Assembly (NCBI RefSeq): GCF_004119445.1
Contig: NZ_QICI01000089.1
Coordinates: 1-64,000 of the forward strand
DNA length: 64,000 nt
Reading direction: 5' to 3'
From: Chryseobacterium sp. CH21
GTDB taxonomy: Bacteria; Bacteroidota; Bacteroidia; Flavobacteriales; Weeksellaceae
A program made the position numbers and the translations under genes. This document shows, one piece after another, positions 8,815-17,648 of this stretch; the first letter of the stretch is position 1, and each line of letters begins with the position of its first letter. The notes beneath the pieces were generated by a model. That model saw only the letters and a list, made by a program, of their open reading frames with translations, ran no database searches and was not told where the DNA came from.

Positions 8815-9420
8815 ATGGTACTTAACAATCTCAATTATCCTCTGGATTTCAAATTCAAAATCACTACTTTAGCAAGCGACTTCAACATTACGGACAGAAA
8901 TGGAAATTATGTAGCATATGTTCGTCAGAAAATGTTCAAGTTGAAAGAAGATGTTATCGTTTTTAATGATGAGAGCAAGGCTAAGGAACTTTTCAGAATC
9001 AGAGCCAATAAATGGATTGATTTCAATGCTTCTTATTCTTTAAATGATCTTATTGACAATAAAAACTTTGGTAGATTAGCCAGAAAAGGAATGCGTTCTA
9101 TCTGGAAAGCAAGTTATGATATCCTGGATGCACATGATCAGCCTAAGTTTAAAGTTCAGGAAGACAGTGCATGGGTAAGATTCTGGGACAGCTTTGTAGG
9201 AGAACTTCCTATCATCGGAATGTTCACCGGGTATTTCCTTAATCCATCATATACTGTAACAGGGATTGATGGAAAGGCTTATTTTAAACTGAAAAAAATG
9301 CCTTCATTCTTCGGAAGAAGATTCCAGCTGGACAGACTGATCGACATTGATGATGAGGAAGAAAGTCTGGTGATCCTTTCTTTATTAATGATGACTCTTC
9401 TTGAAAGAGCAAGAGGATAA
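8815..9420 (+). CDS. LURP-one-related / tubby-C2-like family protein
   Basis: 201 residues, no signal peptide. The pattern of short strands (LDFKFKITTLASDFNITDRN, YVAYVRQKMFKLKEDVIVFN, KELFRIRANKWIDF) resembles the LURP-one-related (LOR)/phospholipid-scramblase-like beta-barrel with a central hydrophobic helix. The helix candidate is the C-terminal segment SLVILSLLMMTLLERA. Bacterial members have no established reaction. A lipoprotein gene follows 23 bp later, suggesting a two-gene operon. Family assignment is from fold-like pattern only. Confidence 0.6.
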   Translation: MVLNNLNYPLDFKFKITTLASDFNITDRNGNYVAYVRQKMFKLKEDVIVFNDESKAKELFRIRANKWIDFNASYSLNDLIDNKNFGRLARKGMRSIWKASYDILDAHDQPKFKVQEDSAWVRFWDSFVGELPIIGMFTGYFLNPSYTVTGIDGKAYFKLKKMPSFFGRRFQLDRLIDIDDEEESLVILSLLMMTLLERARG

Positions 9421-9443
9421 ACAAATAATAAAACCACAAAAAC

Positions 9444-9935
9444 ATGAAATATTTAATCATTGTATTTTCCGCATTTCTACTGGTAGCTTGTAAAAAGGAA
9501 AAAGAAACGGTTTCAGGTTCCACTGCTGCAGATTCTTCGCATGTTGCTAAGGATACGGCTTCAGCAGGTTCTTCTTCAGGAAATATTCTGGTAGGAACCA
9601 TTCCTTTTCCAAAAGAAATTAAAGAATGCTCATGCTATTTTGCTGTGAGCAAAGCTGATTTTGAAAATGAGAGATACATTTATGCAGATGATGCCGGAAA
9701 AACAGCTTATATGATGCTGGATGGTAAAAGACTGGCTATGAATCTTATTTCATCAAGTGATATGGAAGTAGATGAATTGCTTACCAAGGAAATAGAAAAT
9801 GACGATTACAAAATTTCTGTAAAAGGTAAAAAAATAAAAGGTGAAGAAGCTTTGCTGTTTGAAGGTACTCTGACTATAGAGAAACCAGACGGAACTACAT
9901 TTACCACTCCCATCTATGGAGAATGCGGATGTTAA
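9444..9935 (+). CDS. Small lipoprotein, unknown function
   Basis: 163 residues with a lipoprotein signal (MKYLIIVFSAFLLVACKKE, lipobox LVAC at about residues 13-16) and a Ser/Thr/Ala-rich linker (residues 20-45). The folded part contains ECSCYF near the start and YGECGC at the very end; the Cys pairs could form disulfides. No catalytic motif is recognised. Downstream of the LURP-one-like gene and closed by a terminator. Confidence 0.75.
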   Translation: MKYLIIVFSAFLLVACKKEKETVSGSTAADSSHVAKDTASAGSSSGNILVGTIPFPKEIKECSCYFAVSKADFENERYIYADDAGKTAYMMLDGKRLAMNLISSSDMEVDELLTKEIENDDYKISVKGKKIKGEEALLFEGTLTIEKPDGTTFTTPIYGECGC

Positions 9936-9952
9936 TACAAGCAAAATCATAC

Positions 9953-9986
9953 AAAAATGCTTCTGTAACTCAACAGAAGCATTTTT
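9953..9986 (+). terminator. Terminator after the 9444 lipoprotein
   Basis: AAAATGCTTCTG, loop, CAGAAGCATTTTTT: a clean stem with a T tail, 17 bp after the stop codon. Confidence 0.8.
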
Positions 9987-10017
9987 TATTTCGTAAATTT
10001 GAGAAAAATAAAATTCA

Positions 10018-11460
10018 ATGGAATTATCTAATATAGAACCGCAGATTATCTGGAAAAATTTCTCCAAATTAAATGCAGTTCCAAGACCTTCAAAAAAAGA
10101 GGAAAAAGTGATTGCTTTCATCAAAGGATTTGGTGAAGATTTAGGACTGGAAACTACGGTAGATGAAGTAGGAAACGTTATTATTAAGAAACCTGCCACT
10201 GCAGGAATGGAAAACCGTAAATCTATTGTGCTTCAATCGCACCTTGATATGGTTTGCCAGAAAAACAATGATGTGAATTTCGATTTTGAAACAGAAGGAA
10301 TCAAAATGGAAATTGATGGTGACTGGGTAAAGGCAAAAGGAACTACTTTAGGAGCTGATAATGGTTTAGGAGTAGCTACCATTATGTCTATCCTTGAAAG
10401 CTCGGATATTCCACACCCTGCATTGGAAGCTCTTTTCACCATTGATGAAGAGACAGGAATGACAGGTGCTCTAGGATTAAAACCAGGACAATTGACAGGA
10501 CAAATTCTATTGAACCTTGATACTGAAGAGGATGACGAGATTGATATCGGCTGTGCAGGAGGCGTAGATGTAACCATCACTCAAACTTACGCCACAGAAG
10601 CTTCAAAAGGACAAATTGTAAGAATTGAAGTAAAAGGTCTTCAGGGAGGACATTCCGGAATGGATATCCATAAAGGGTTCGGAAATGCTAATATTATTTT
10701 AGGTAGACTTCTTTACAGCGGACTGGAAAACCAGAATATTGAATTAATTTCTATCGACAGCGGAGGGTTGAGAAATGCTATTCCAAGAGAAGGAGCAACT
10801 GTTATTTCTGTGAGAAATGCTCAGGAATTTATAGAAAAGGCAACGGCTCTTAAAAAAGATATCTTAGAAGAATTTGCGACTGTAGAACCGGGACTTCAGA
10901 TCAATATTGAGAACTCTACTTCTTCAGATAAAGCTATTTCAGAAGGTGATTCTAAAAAAGTGATCTTTACTTTAAAAGCTCTTCACAATGGAGTTTACAG
11001 AATGAGTCCTGATGTGGCTGATCTTGTAGAAGCATCCAACAATGTAGCAAGAGTAGAATTAAAAGGTGGAGATCTTAAAATCTTAAACCTGACGAGATCT
11101 TCCGTAGATTCTTCCAAATATTCAGTAGCAGAGCAATTGAAATCTGTAGCAGAACTGGCTGGAATGAATGTTGAATTCAGTGGATCATACCCGGGATGGA
11201 AACCAAAACCAGGTTCAGAGATTGTACAGCTGATGGAGAAGCTTTATACTGAAAAATTCAGCGAAAAACCTCATGTAGTAGCCTGCCACGCAGGTCTTGA
11301 GTGTGGGATCATCGGTGCCAACTATCCTGAAATGGAAATGGTAAGCTTTGGGCCAACCATCAGAGGAGCACACTCACCTGACGAGAAGGCAAACATCCCT
11401 TCTACTCAGAAATTCTGGAGCTTCCTGAAAGATATTTTAGCGAATATTCCTCAGAAATAG
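10018..11460 (+). CDS. pepD: Cytosol non-specific dipeptidase (aminoacyl-histidine dipeptidase, M20)
   Basis: 480 residues, close to E. coli PepD (485). Metal and catalytic motifs of the M20C family are in order: QSHLDMVCQ (His and catalytic Asp), GADNGLGVA (bridging Asp), DEETGMTGA (general base Glu pair), LDTEEDDEI, and the C-terminal GAHSPDE histidine. The lid/dimerisation domain (KGLQGGHSGMDIHKG) lies between. It hydrolyses Xaa-His and other dipeptides in the cytoplasm. No signal peptide. Own transcript ending at the 11482 hairpin. Confidence 0.93.
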   Translation: MELSNIEPQIIWKNFSKLNAVPRPSKKEEKVIAFIKGFGEDLGLETTVDEVGNVIIKKPATAGMENRKSIVLQSHLDMVCQKNNDVNFDFETEGIKMEIDGDWVKAKGTTLGADNGLGVATIMSILESSDIPHPALEALFTIDEETGMTGALGLKPGQLTGQILLNLDTEEDDEIDIGCAGGVDVTITQTYATEASKGQIVRIEVKGLQGGHSGMDIHKGFGNANIILGRLLYSGLENQNIELISIDSGGLRNAIPREGATVISVRNAQEFIEKATALKKDILEEFATVEPGLQINIENSTSSDKAISEGDSKKVIFTLKALHNGVYRMSPDVADLVEASNNVARVELKGGDLKILNLTRSSVDSSKYSVAEQLKSVAELAGMNVEFSGSYPGWKPKPGSEIVQLMEKLYTEKFSEKPHVVACHAGLECGIIGANYPEMEMVSFGPTIRGAHSPDEKANIPSTQKFWSFLKDILANIPQK

Positions 11461-11481
11461 AACATTAAAATAACTATATTG

Positions 11482-11514
11482 AATATCCAAAGTCTTATGA
11501 TTTTGGATATTTTT
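11482..11514 (+). terminator. Terminator after pepD
   Basis: AATATCCAAA and TTTGGATATT pair around a short loop, followed by TTT. Confidence 0.7.
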
Positions 11515-11550
11515 AGTTTTAATCTAAATATATTTAATTGAAATAAAAAA

Positions 11551-11640
11551 TGCTTCGACAGGCTCAGCATGGCATCTCTAATACTAATTGCTTTTTTAGA
11601 GGTCAATTTTTAGCAGCGTCATGCTGAGCCTGTTGAAGCA
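11551..11640. repeat. Long inverted repeat (TGCTTCGACAGGCTCAGCATG type)
   Basis: The left arm TGCTTCGACAGGCTCAGCAT (11551-11570) is the near-perfect reverse complement of the right arm ATGCTGAGCCTGTTGAAGCA (11621-11640), with about 50 bp between. This resembles REP-like intergenic elements common in Flavobacteriia. It ends 31 bp before the next start codon. Confidence 0.7.
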
Positions 11641-11671
11641 TCTCAACAATAGCATAAAAAAATATTATACA

Positions 11672-12253
11672 ATGAAAAGTATCACCGTATTCTGCGGCTC
11701 AAGTTTTGGTTCGCATGACATTTACAAAGAACAGGCATTTTTATTGGGACAAACTTTAGCTCAACAAGGTATACAGCTTATATATGGCGGTGCTGATGTT
11801 GGTTTAATGGGAACCATAGCAGACGGAGCATTGACCGAAGGAGGTAAGGTCATTGGAATCCTTCCCCAGTTTTTACAGTCTAAAGAAATTGCCCACAAAA
11901 ACCTAACAGAGCTCATCATCGTGGAAACCATGCACGAAAGAAAAACCAAAATGAATGAACTTTGTGATGGAGTCATTGTTCTTCCCGGCGGCTACGGAAC
12001 GCTGGAAGAGTTTTTCGAGATGGTCACATGGGCACAGCTAGGGCTTCACAAAAAACCTATCGGAATATTGAATATAAGCGGGTTTTATGATGACCTTATC
12101 AAACTGGTACAGACTATGGTGGATAAAGGATTTTTAAAGCAAATAAACAAAGATATGCTGCTGATCAGCAATACCATTGAAGAGCTGTTAGAAAAAATGA
12201 AAAATTATCAGGCTCCTACGGTTGGAAAGTGGATTTCTAAGGAGGAAATCTAA
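11672..12253 (+). CDS. LOG-family protein (TIGR00730, cytokinin-riboside phosphoribohydrolase-like)
   Basis: 193 residues from ATG 11672 (MKSITVFCGSSFGS). An upstream in-frame ATG at 11621 lies inside the inverted repeat and is unlikely. Hallmarks are the Rossmann N terminus CGSSFGS, GGADVGLMG and the LOG signature PGGYGTLEEFFEM (about residue 108). Plant and bacterial homologues cleave the N-glycosidic bond of nucleoside 5'-monophosphates. In heterotrophic bacteria the role is probably AMP/nucleotide turnover. It may be cotranscribed with the small gene 17 bp downstream. Confidence 0.88.
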   Translation: MKSITVFCGSSFGSHDIYKEQAFLLGQTLAQQGIQLIYGGADVGLMGTIADGALTEGGKVIGILPQFLQSKEIAHKNLTELIIVETMHERKTKMNELCDGVIVLPGGYGTLEEFFEMVTWAQLGLHKKPIGILNISGFYDDLIKLVQTMVDKGFLKQINKDMLLISNTIEELLEKMKNYQAPTVGKWISKEEI

Positions 12254-12270
12254 GTTTTATACTCATTTAC

Positions 12271-12639
12271 ATGAATAACTATAATGTTAATAAAGAGATG
12301 CTTGGAGTTGCTACAGTATTTGGAACTATGCTCTTTATTGTTCCTGCTCTTTCTTCTTATTTTATGGAAGATTGTAAGACTGCGATGGAAAGAGTCAAGA
12401 AGCAAAAATGTAAAATTAAAGTCGAAAGTATTGAAGGTATAAAATCTCTTAAATTAAAGGGAACTGCTCCTGAAAGCATTCAACCTTGTGAATGTTCTGA
12501 AGATGGCCAATGGTGGATTTTCTATAAAGATGAAATAGAACCAGGAGATTACTTTATAAAGAATGAAGGTGAAAGTTACTTAGAAATCATTAAAAAGGAC
12601 ACTCTAATCAGACACGAGTATATATGTTCTCCGAAATAA
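12271..12639 (+). CDS. Small membrane-anchored or secreted protein, unknown
   Basis: 122 residues not recognised. One hydrophobic segment (GVATVFGTMLFIVPALSSYF, residues 12-31) could be an N-terminal anchor. The outside part has cysteines at CKTAMERVKKQKC and PCEC plus a final YICSPK. Acidic C-terminal half. It lies 17 bp after the LOG gene and ends before a terminator hairpin. Confidence 0.6.
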   Translation: MNNYNVNKEMLGVATVFGTMLFIVPALSSYFMEDCKTAMERVKKQKCKIKVESIEGIKSLKLKGTAPESIQPCECSEDGQWWIFYKDEIEPGDYFIKNEGESYLEIIKKDTLIRHEYICSPK

Positions 12640-12650
12640 ATATAAAAAAC

Positions 12651-12680
12651 AAAACCCGTCCGGAAAATTCGGGCGGGTTT
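12651..12680 (+). terminator. Terminator after the 12271 gene
   Basis: AAAACCCGTCC, loop, GGGCGGGTTT; a GC-rich stem in AT-rich DNA. Confidence 0.75.
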
Positions 12681-12760
12681 CTTATTAAGATTAAAAATAT
12701 TTTCTAAGGATAAGGAGCAATTTCCATTTCGAGCCCTTCCATGAGGTCGGCAATATGTAA
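12677..12760 (-). pseudogene. Duplicated 3' end of the 2Fe-2S ferredoxin gene
   Basis: This 84-bp stretch matches 15027-15112, the end of the intact ferredoxin gene and its downstream bases, with only a handful of differences. Read on the minus strand it encodes LHIADLMEGLEMEIAPYP and a stop (12704), against LHIADAMEGLEVEIAPYP in the intact gene. The match stops abruptly at about 12760. The copy is in direct orientation relative to the gene, so the two flank about 2.3 kb of DNA. Confidence 0.85.
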
Positions 12761-12802
12761 GTACACTTTTTGGGACTTTGAACAAACCAGAGCATTAAAA
12801 AC

Positions 12803-12950
12803 TAACATGAATTGGGATAAAAAAGCAATAATAACCAATAACTTAATATACTATTTTAACACTTAAATAAAAAAGACACATTATTATTGATATCAACATA
12901 ATTTGATTTTTATGATGCTGATATAAAATATCTATCCCAAACTCATGTTA
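12803..12950. repeat. MITE-like hairpin element with terminal inverted repeats
   Basis: TAACATGAATTGGGATA (12803-12819) and TATCCCAAACTCATGTTA (12933-12950) are imperfect inverted repeats. A second nested pair, ATATCAACATAA and TTATGATGCTGATAT, lies inside. About 148 bp, AT-rich, no ORF. It could be a short non-autonomous element or a simple structured spacer. It fills most of the gap before 13017. Confidence 0.45.
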
Positions 12951-13016
12951 TATTGTTTTAAAATAATCACTAACTTGAATGGTTATGAACCAACCTCAAA
13001 ATCTGCTCCGTATTTT

Positions 13017-13526
13017 TTAAAACCCTTTTACCGGCATTCCTGAGTAGTGTAAATGTATTAACTTCCATTTTCCGTCCTCCTTTCGATAAACATGCGTTTC
13101 TCTCCCAGCCATATCTACAGGTTTATCCCCTGCTTTAAGTTTTGCATTAAGCTTCCAATAAAACTCTACAACGGCAGTATTATCAAAAATATAAACAGCA
13201 GGCTCACGTTCATCTGTTATCATCCGCAGATTCCGGTCTTTCAGAACTTCAAATATAGGTGCATAGAAATTTTTCTTAATTTCTTCAAATCCCTTCTGGT
13301 GTCCACGGATATTAATATTAGAAACTTCCGGACTATGCTCCCAGAGCTCATCAATAATTTCCGGATGAACATCTCCTTCATTAACACTTTGGGTATACCT
13401 CTTAACCCTGTCTAAAATTTGTTGTTTTTCGCTTGCATTTGCAGGCGATATTTCATTATTTTCTTTCTTACAACCTGAAAATAACAGAAGGAAAGATGCA
13501 AAAATAAAAAGGCTTATAGATTTCAT
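13017..13526 (-). CDS. NTF2-like / SnoaL-like lipoprotein
   Basis: 169 residues. Lipoprotein signal MKSISLFIFASFLLLFSGCK with lipobox FSGC. The remainder fits the cone-shaped nuclear-transport-factor-2 fold used by DUF4440/SnoaL-like proteins: helix ILDRVKRYTQSVNEGD, ...GFEEIKKNFYAPIFEVL, then strands ending in ETHVYRKEDGKWKLIHLHYS. Such proteins may bind small ligands or act as stress proteins. The exact role is not readable. It lies in the patch between the two ferredoxin copies. Confidence 0.78.
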   Translation of the reverse strand: MKSISLFIFASFLLLFSGCKKENNEISPANASEKQQILDRVKRYTQSVNEGDVHPEIIDELWEHSPEVSNINIRGHQKGFEEIKKNFYAPIFEVLKDRNLRMITDEREPAVYIFDNTAVVEFYWKLNAKLKAGDKPVDMAGRETHVYRKEDGKWKLIHLHYSGMPVKGF

Positions 13527-13697
13527 TGTCTTATATAAATTTTTATAAATTAATTTTACTTATTATCCTGAATATCATATTATTTTGAATAATAAGAATG
13601 ATGTCAAAAATGCAATACATCGGAAAAATTAACAATTGAAAGTCAAACTATTACTAACAGAAATCATTTCACTTAATGTTCTATTTTCTCCATTATC

Positions 13698-14830
13698 CTA
13701 CTTTCCAAAAATTCCTTTTGCAGCAGGCTTAAATCTGAATATACGGTATGGTGGAACTGTTTTATCCTGCCCGTTATTGAAAGCTCCTCCCAAAGGAAGT
13801 TGCGTTGCAGGCACATACATATAACCGTCCTTATTACAACTGGCTCCATCCGGCCATATCAAATCGGGATGCGAAGCATAGCGATAAGGCTTTCTGGTAC
13901 CCGAAGGTATTACTTCTATACTTTTTGTTTCCAGATAAGTCAAATAAATATTTCCCGCTTCATCAATACTTGCCCCGCCATTATTTTCCTTCGATGAATA
14001 GGTTTCTACTTTACTTTCCAATACAGAAGAAGGAAGAGACTCATTAAGTACATCTTGTATTCTGACTCTGTATAATTTGGATCCGTTTAATGGGGCATAA
14101 TACAACCATTCATTATTTTTATCTGTTGTAATACAGTCGGCGCCTACTAAAATAGGGGTATTAGTCCCGGGAATATTCAGTTGCCTGCCATCCACTACAA
14201 TAGGTTTATTTTTTTCAGGCATCGTGCTATAATGGCTCTGTAATATCCGTCGGCTTTTTCCTGTGGTAATATCCACAATAATTAATGCTGCTTTACTGCC
14301 ATTTCCGTTAGGCCCAATATCTTCATCAGCTATAATAAAAGTTTTTCCATCATTCAATATCGTAAAATCGTTAAGCTGGGAAGAAGGCAGGCTGGCTGGG
14401 GCAGGAATTTTCACTATTTTTTCCAATGTATTGGAGATCGTATTCCATCCAACAAATTTTGGGGTAATATTATTTCTGAAACCCATGTCCAGCATCCATA
14501 CCACTCCTTTATGATCACTTCTAATGCCCAATACCGTACTTAAAAAATTTTCATTATCCGCTTTTGGAGTATTCCAGTCCACATTGGGAAATGCTGAAGT
14601 TTGTCCGGTAGCTGCATTATATTGCATTACTCTGATCTGTGGGTCAAAAAAGGATGATTACTAAAGACCAATTCTCCGGAATTTTTATATGCAATGTTCC
14701 CTACAGGACTTGATACTTCCGCAAATAATTCTATTTCAGCAGTGGGTAGCTTTTCAGATATATTCTCCTTTTCATTGTTACAGCTCCACAGCCAAATGGA
14801 GAGAATTGACATGGTAATGAGGTATTTCAT
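13698..14830 (-). pseudogene. Major royal jelly protein-like lipoprotein, frameshifted
   Basis: Two abutting frames make one protein of about 377 residues. The first part (14830 to about 14650) has lipoprotein signal MKYLITMSILSIWLWSC and ends ...FSNHPFLTHRSE. The second continues as DPQIRVMQYNAATGQTSAFP and runs to 13698. The break is at a run of six A/T (14646-14651); one more base gives HPFFDPQIRV, the expected MRJP/yellow-family text. Bacterial members are secreted beta-propeller proteins, sometimes linked to dopachrome or sugar chemistry. Propeller repeats such as EAGNIYLTYLETKSI and PDGASCNKDGYMYVP are visible. Error or recent mutation cannot be distinguished here. Confidence 0.8.
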
Positions 14831-14995
14831 TTTTAAATATTTAATGCATTATAACTAATAGGTTTAAAAATCAGATTCTTTTTTGTAAGTATAAAATTAT
14901 CTGATATTTCATCCCATAATCAGTATATAACCGTCATATTTTAGTATATTTTTTCGTTTTAAAAATATATACATCATGAAAAAACATTCAAAAAC

Positions 14996-15031
14996 AAAAA
15001 ACTCCTGAAAAAATACATCTTCAGGAGTTTT
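14996..15031. terminator. Terminator after the ferredoxin gene
   Basis: AAAACTCCTGAA and TTCAGGAGTTTT with A/T-rich flanks on both sides. It lies 24 bp beyond the ferredoxin stop on the minus strand. Confidence 0.75.
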
Positions 15032-15055
15032 CTTATTAAGATTAAAAAATATTTT

Positions 15056-15385
15056 CTAAGGATAAGGAGCAATTTCCACTTCGAGCCCTTCCATGGCATC
15101 GGCAATATGCAACTGGCATCCCAATCTGCTGTTGTCTTTCACATGGAAAGCTTCAGCCAACATGGCGTCTTCTTCATCTCCCATCGATTCCAAACCGGGA
15201 TCATTAATTACATATACTTGGCATGAAGCACACATCGCCATTCCTCCGCATACCCCAATAGTACCTTCTTCTGCCAATTCATAGGCACGGATAATTTCCA
15301 TTAGGTTCATGGACATATCCGTAGGAGCTACGACATCGTGGGTTACACCTTCTCTATCGGTGATTTTAATATTAACGTCTGACAT
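15056..15385 (-). CDS. 2Fe-2S ferredoxin
   Basis: 109 residues of the adrenodoxin/Fdx-like type. The cluster ligands are in CGGMAMCASC (C-x5-C-x2-C) and the fourth Cys is in RLGCQLHIAD. It transfers single electrons. The gene starts 12 bp downstream of the reductase gene stop, which is its probable redox partner. Its last ~19 codons are duplicated at 12677-12760. Confidence 0.92.
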   Translation of the reverse strand: MSDVNIKITDREGVTHDVVAPTDMSMNLMEIIRAYELAEEGTIGVCGGMAMCASCQVYVINDPGLESMGDEEDAMLAEAFHVKDNSRLGCQLHIADAMEGLEVEIAPYP

Positions 15386-15397
15386 AATTCTGCAAAA

Positions 15398-16453
15398 TTA
15401 GTCAATTTTTTTCACAACCGCCTTCTCTGCTTCTTTACGGCTTCCGTCAAATCCGTCTACACCACTTACGGTTGTATATTTTAATACGAATTTTTTGCCT
15501 GGGTTTAATCTGTTATAAACACTCTGACACATTAAAGTAGCTTCGTGGAAACCACAAAGGATCAATTTCAGTTTTCCAGGATATGTGTTGATATCCCCGA
15601 TCGCATAAATACCATCAATGTTAGTCTGATAATCAAGTGCATTGTTTACAACAATAGCATTTTTCTCGATATTTAATCCCCAGTTTCCGATCTCACCTAA
15701 TTTTGGTGTCAATCCGAATAATGGAATAAAGTAATCTGTTTCAATATCATAAGCTTCCTGCCCTTCCACTTCTACTGTGATCGCTTCTACTTTTCCGTCA
15801 CCTTTAATACCAGTAACTTCAGCAGGAGTAATTAATTTAATTTTTCCTTGATTTTTCAAATCCTGAACTTTCTCTACAGAATCCAGAGCTCCTCTGAACT
15901 CATTTCTTCTGTGGATCAAAGTCACTTCGCTGGCAACATTAGAAAGAAAAACACTCCAATCCAAAGCAGAATCTCCTCCTCCGGCGATCACTACTTTTTT
16001 GTTTCTGAAATGTTCAGGTTCTTTAACGAAATATTCAAGGCCTTTTTCTTCATAATCAGCAAGATTGTCAAAAGTAGGTTTTCTAGGCTCAAATGTTCCT
16101 AATCCACCTGCAATAGCAATCGCTTTACATCTGTGAACAGTTCCTTTGTTTGTGATCACTTCAAACCACTCATCATCTACTTTTGTGTAAGAAACTGCTG
16201 TTTCTCCCAAAGTAAATCCAGGTTGAAACTGCTTGATCTGCTCCATCAAATTATCCACCAATTCTCCGGCATTCACTGAAGGATAACCAGGGATATCGAA
16301 AATAGGTTTTTTAGGATAAAGTTCCGCTAACTGCCCTCCCGGTTGTGGAAGCGCATCTATAATATGGCACTTCATTTTTAATAAACCAGCTTCAAAAACT
16401 GCAAAAAGTCCTGTAGGTCCCGCACCTATGATCAATATATCAGTGGTTATCAT
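15398..16453 (-). CDS. Thioredoxin-reductase-like ferredoxin-NADP+ reductase
   Basis: 351 residues. FAD-binding GxGxxG is at the N terminus (ILIIGAGPTGLFA), a PGGQLAELYP segment follows, and the NADPH Rossmann motif is VVIAGGGDSALDW. A late FAD contact is GIYAIGDINTYPG. The CxxC redox pair of true thioredoxin reductase is absent, which points to the YumC-type ferredoxin/flavodoxin-NADP+ reductase. It heads an operon with the ferredoxin gene and supplies or withdraws electrons from NADPH. Confidence 0.9.
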   Translation of the reverse strand: MITTDILIIGAGPTGLFAVFEAGLLKMKCHIIDALPQPGGQLAELYPKKPIFDIPGYPSVNAGELVDNLMEQIKQFQPGFTLGETAVSYTKVDDEWFEVITNKGTVHRCKAIAIAGGLGTFEPRKPTFDNLADYEEKGLEYFVKEPEHFRNKKVVIAGGGDSALDWSVFLSNVASEVTLIHRRNEFRGALDSVEKVQDLKNQGKIKLITPAEVTGIKGDGKVEAITVEVEGQEAYDIETDYFIPLFGLTPKLGEIGNWGLNIEKNAIVVNNALDYQTNIDGIYAIGDINTYPGKLKLILCGFHEATLMCQSVYNRLNPGKKFVLKYTTVSGVDGFDGSRKEAEKAVVKKID

Positions 16454-16606
16454 AATCTTTAAGATAATTTAATTATACATGTAACTGCAAATTTACTAAT
16501 TTTAATGCGAAGCATATTTAATTGATTCTAAATAAAAACCTGAGATTTGTCAAATATCTATCAATTAAGATTTTAAATTTGGCAATATTTTTGTAAATGT
16601 CTTGTT

Positions 16607-17377
16607 ATGAAGAAAATTTCAATCCTTTTTGCAGTATTAATATTCTTTTTTGGCTCAGCCCAGATTGATAATATCGCGGACGGCGAATCCATCACTCTTA
16701 GGATCCACTACGGCTTCCTTAATGCAGGAACCGCCAACCTTACTACAAAACAAACCACTTACAAAGGTGTACCTCATTTGTACGTAAAAGGTACAGGACA
16801 GACTACCGGTGCCGTAAAAGCATTCTTCAAAGTGGAAGATTTATATGAAAGTTTCATCAATACACAAACAGGATTACCCAGTTTCTATGTCAGAAATGTG
16901 CGTGAAGGAAGCTATCGCCAACATTTTGAAACGGTTTTTAATCACGATAATAATACTTTAATTTTAACAGATAAAAAAACTCCAGCCAATGGCTCAAAGG
17001 TTTTAAAATCGGTAAAAGGGGTTCAGGATATGCTTTCCTGCTTTTATTATTTAAGAAGTAAAAGCCCTGATGAGCTGAAAGTAGGAACTATCATCAATAT
17101 GAATGTATGGATTGATGACGAAATGTTTCCTTTCCAGCTCAAAGTAGTGGGAACCGAGAATTTAAAAACAAAATTCGGAACCATCAACTGCTTAAAGATA
17201 ATTCCTTCTGTAAAAAGCGGAAGAGTATTCAAAGAAAAAGAAGGGGTAACCATGTGGGTTTCCAATGATGCCAACCATGTTCCTATGCTGTTGAAAGCAG
17301 AACTTGCAGTAGGTGCACTGAAAGCCAGCATTGATGATTACAAGAATGTAAAATATCCTTTAAAATTCAGTAAATAA
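16607..17377 (+). CDS. DUF3108-containing secreted protein
   Basis: 256 residues with signal peptide MKKISILFAVLIFFFGSAQ. The rest matches the DUF3108 pattern: GESITLRIHYGFLNAGTANL at the start, YVKGTGQTTGAVKAFFKVED, DMLSCFYYLRSK, KFGTINCLKIIPSVKSGRVF and a final LPL-like ADLxVGALKA strand. This is a periplasmic or outer-membrane beta-rich family with no proven function. Monocistronic; terminator at 17398. Confidence 0.85.
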   Translation: MKKISILFAVLIFFFGSAQIDNIADGESITLRIHYGFLNAGTANLTTKQTTYKGVPHLYVKGTGQTTGAVKAFFKVEDLYESFINTQTGLPSFYVRNVREGSYRQHFETVFNHDNNTLILTDKKTPANGSKVLKSVKGVQDMLSCFYYLRSKSPDELKVGTIINMNVWIDDEMFPFQLKVVGTENLKTKFGTINCLKIIPSVKSGRVFKEKEGVTMWVSNDANHVPMLLKAELAVGALKASIDDYKNVKYPLKFSK

Positions 17378-17397
17378 CAATATAAACTTTTAAAGAT

Positions 17398-17427
17398 AAA
17401 GCCTGTAATTTTTACAGGCTTTTTTAT
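17398..17427 (+). terminator. Terminator after the DUF3108 gene
   Basis: AAAGCCTGTAA, loop, TTACAGGCTTTTTT. The following 17428-17612 stretch holds no gene I can support. Confidence 0.8.
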
Positions 17428-17614
17428 ATTCAATGTAATAGAATGTTAACATTAATTGTCCTTATAATAGAGGCAGACAAAGAGCTGCAGCATGTCAATA
17501 CTTCAATTCAACAGCGGTTGATCCAAAGTATGGGCATAAGAAACAGACACGTGTAAATTTTTCAATAAGATCAGTTTTTAATTACGTTTTGTTTCTTAGG
17601 TCAGTAATTAAAAA

Positions 17615-17642
17615 CAAAAAACCTCCGGAGCTCCGGAGGTTT
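17615..17642. terminator. Terminator of pheS
   Basis: AACCTCCGGAGCTCCGGAGGTT is a perfect palindrome with A/T tails, just beyond the pheS stop on the minus strand. Confidence 0.8.
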
Positions 17643-17648
17643 GATTTT

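Noticed and set aside
10018..11460. Antisense frames in pepD as separate genes
   Set aside because: They mirror the pepD coding sequence and carry no recognised features.
12576..12785. 69-residue minus-strand frame
   Set aside because: It runs through the terminator and the ferredoxin fragment in the wrong frame (the true remnant reads LHIADLMEGLEMEIAPYP in another frame).
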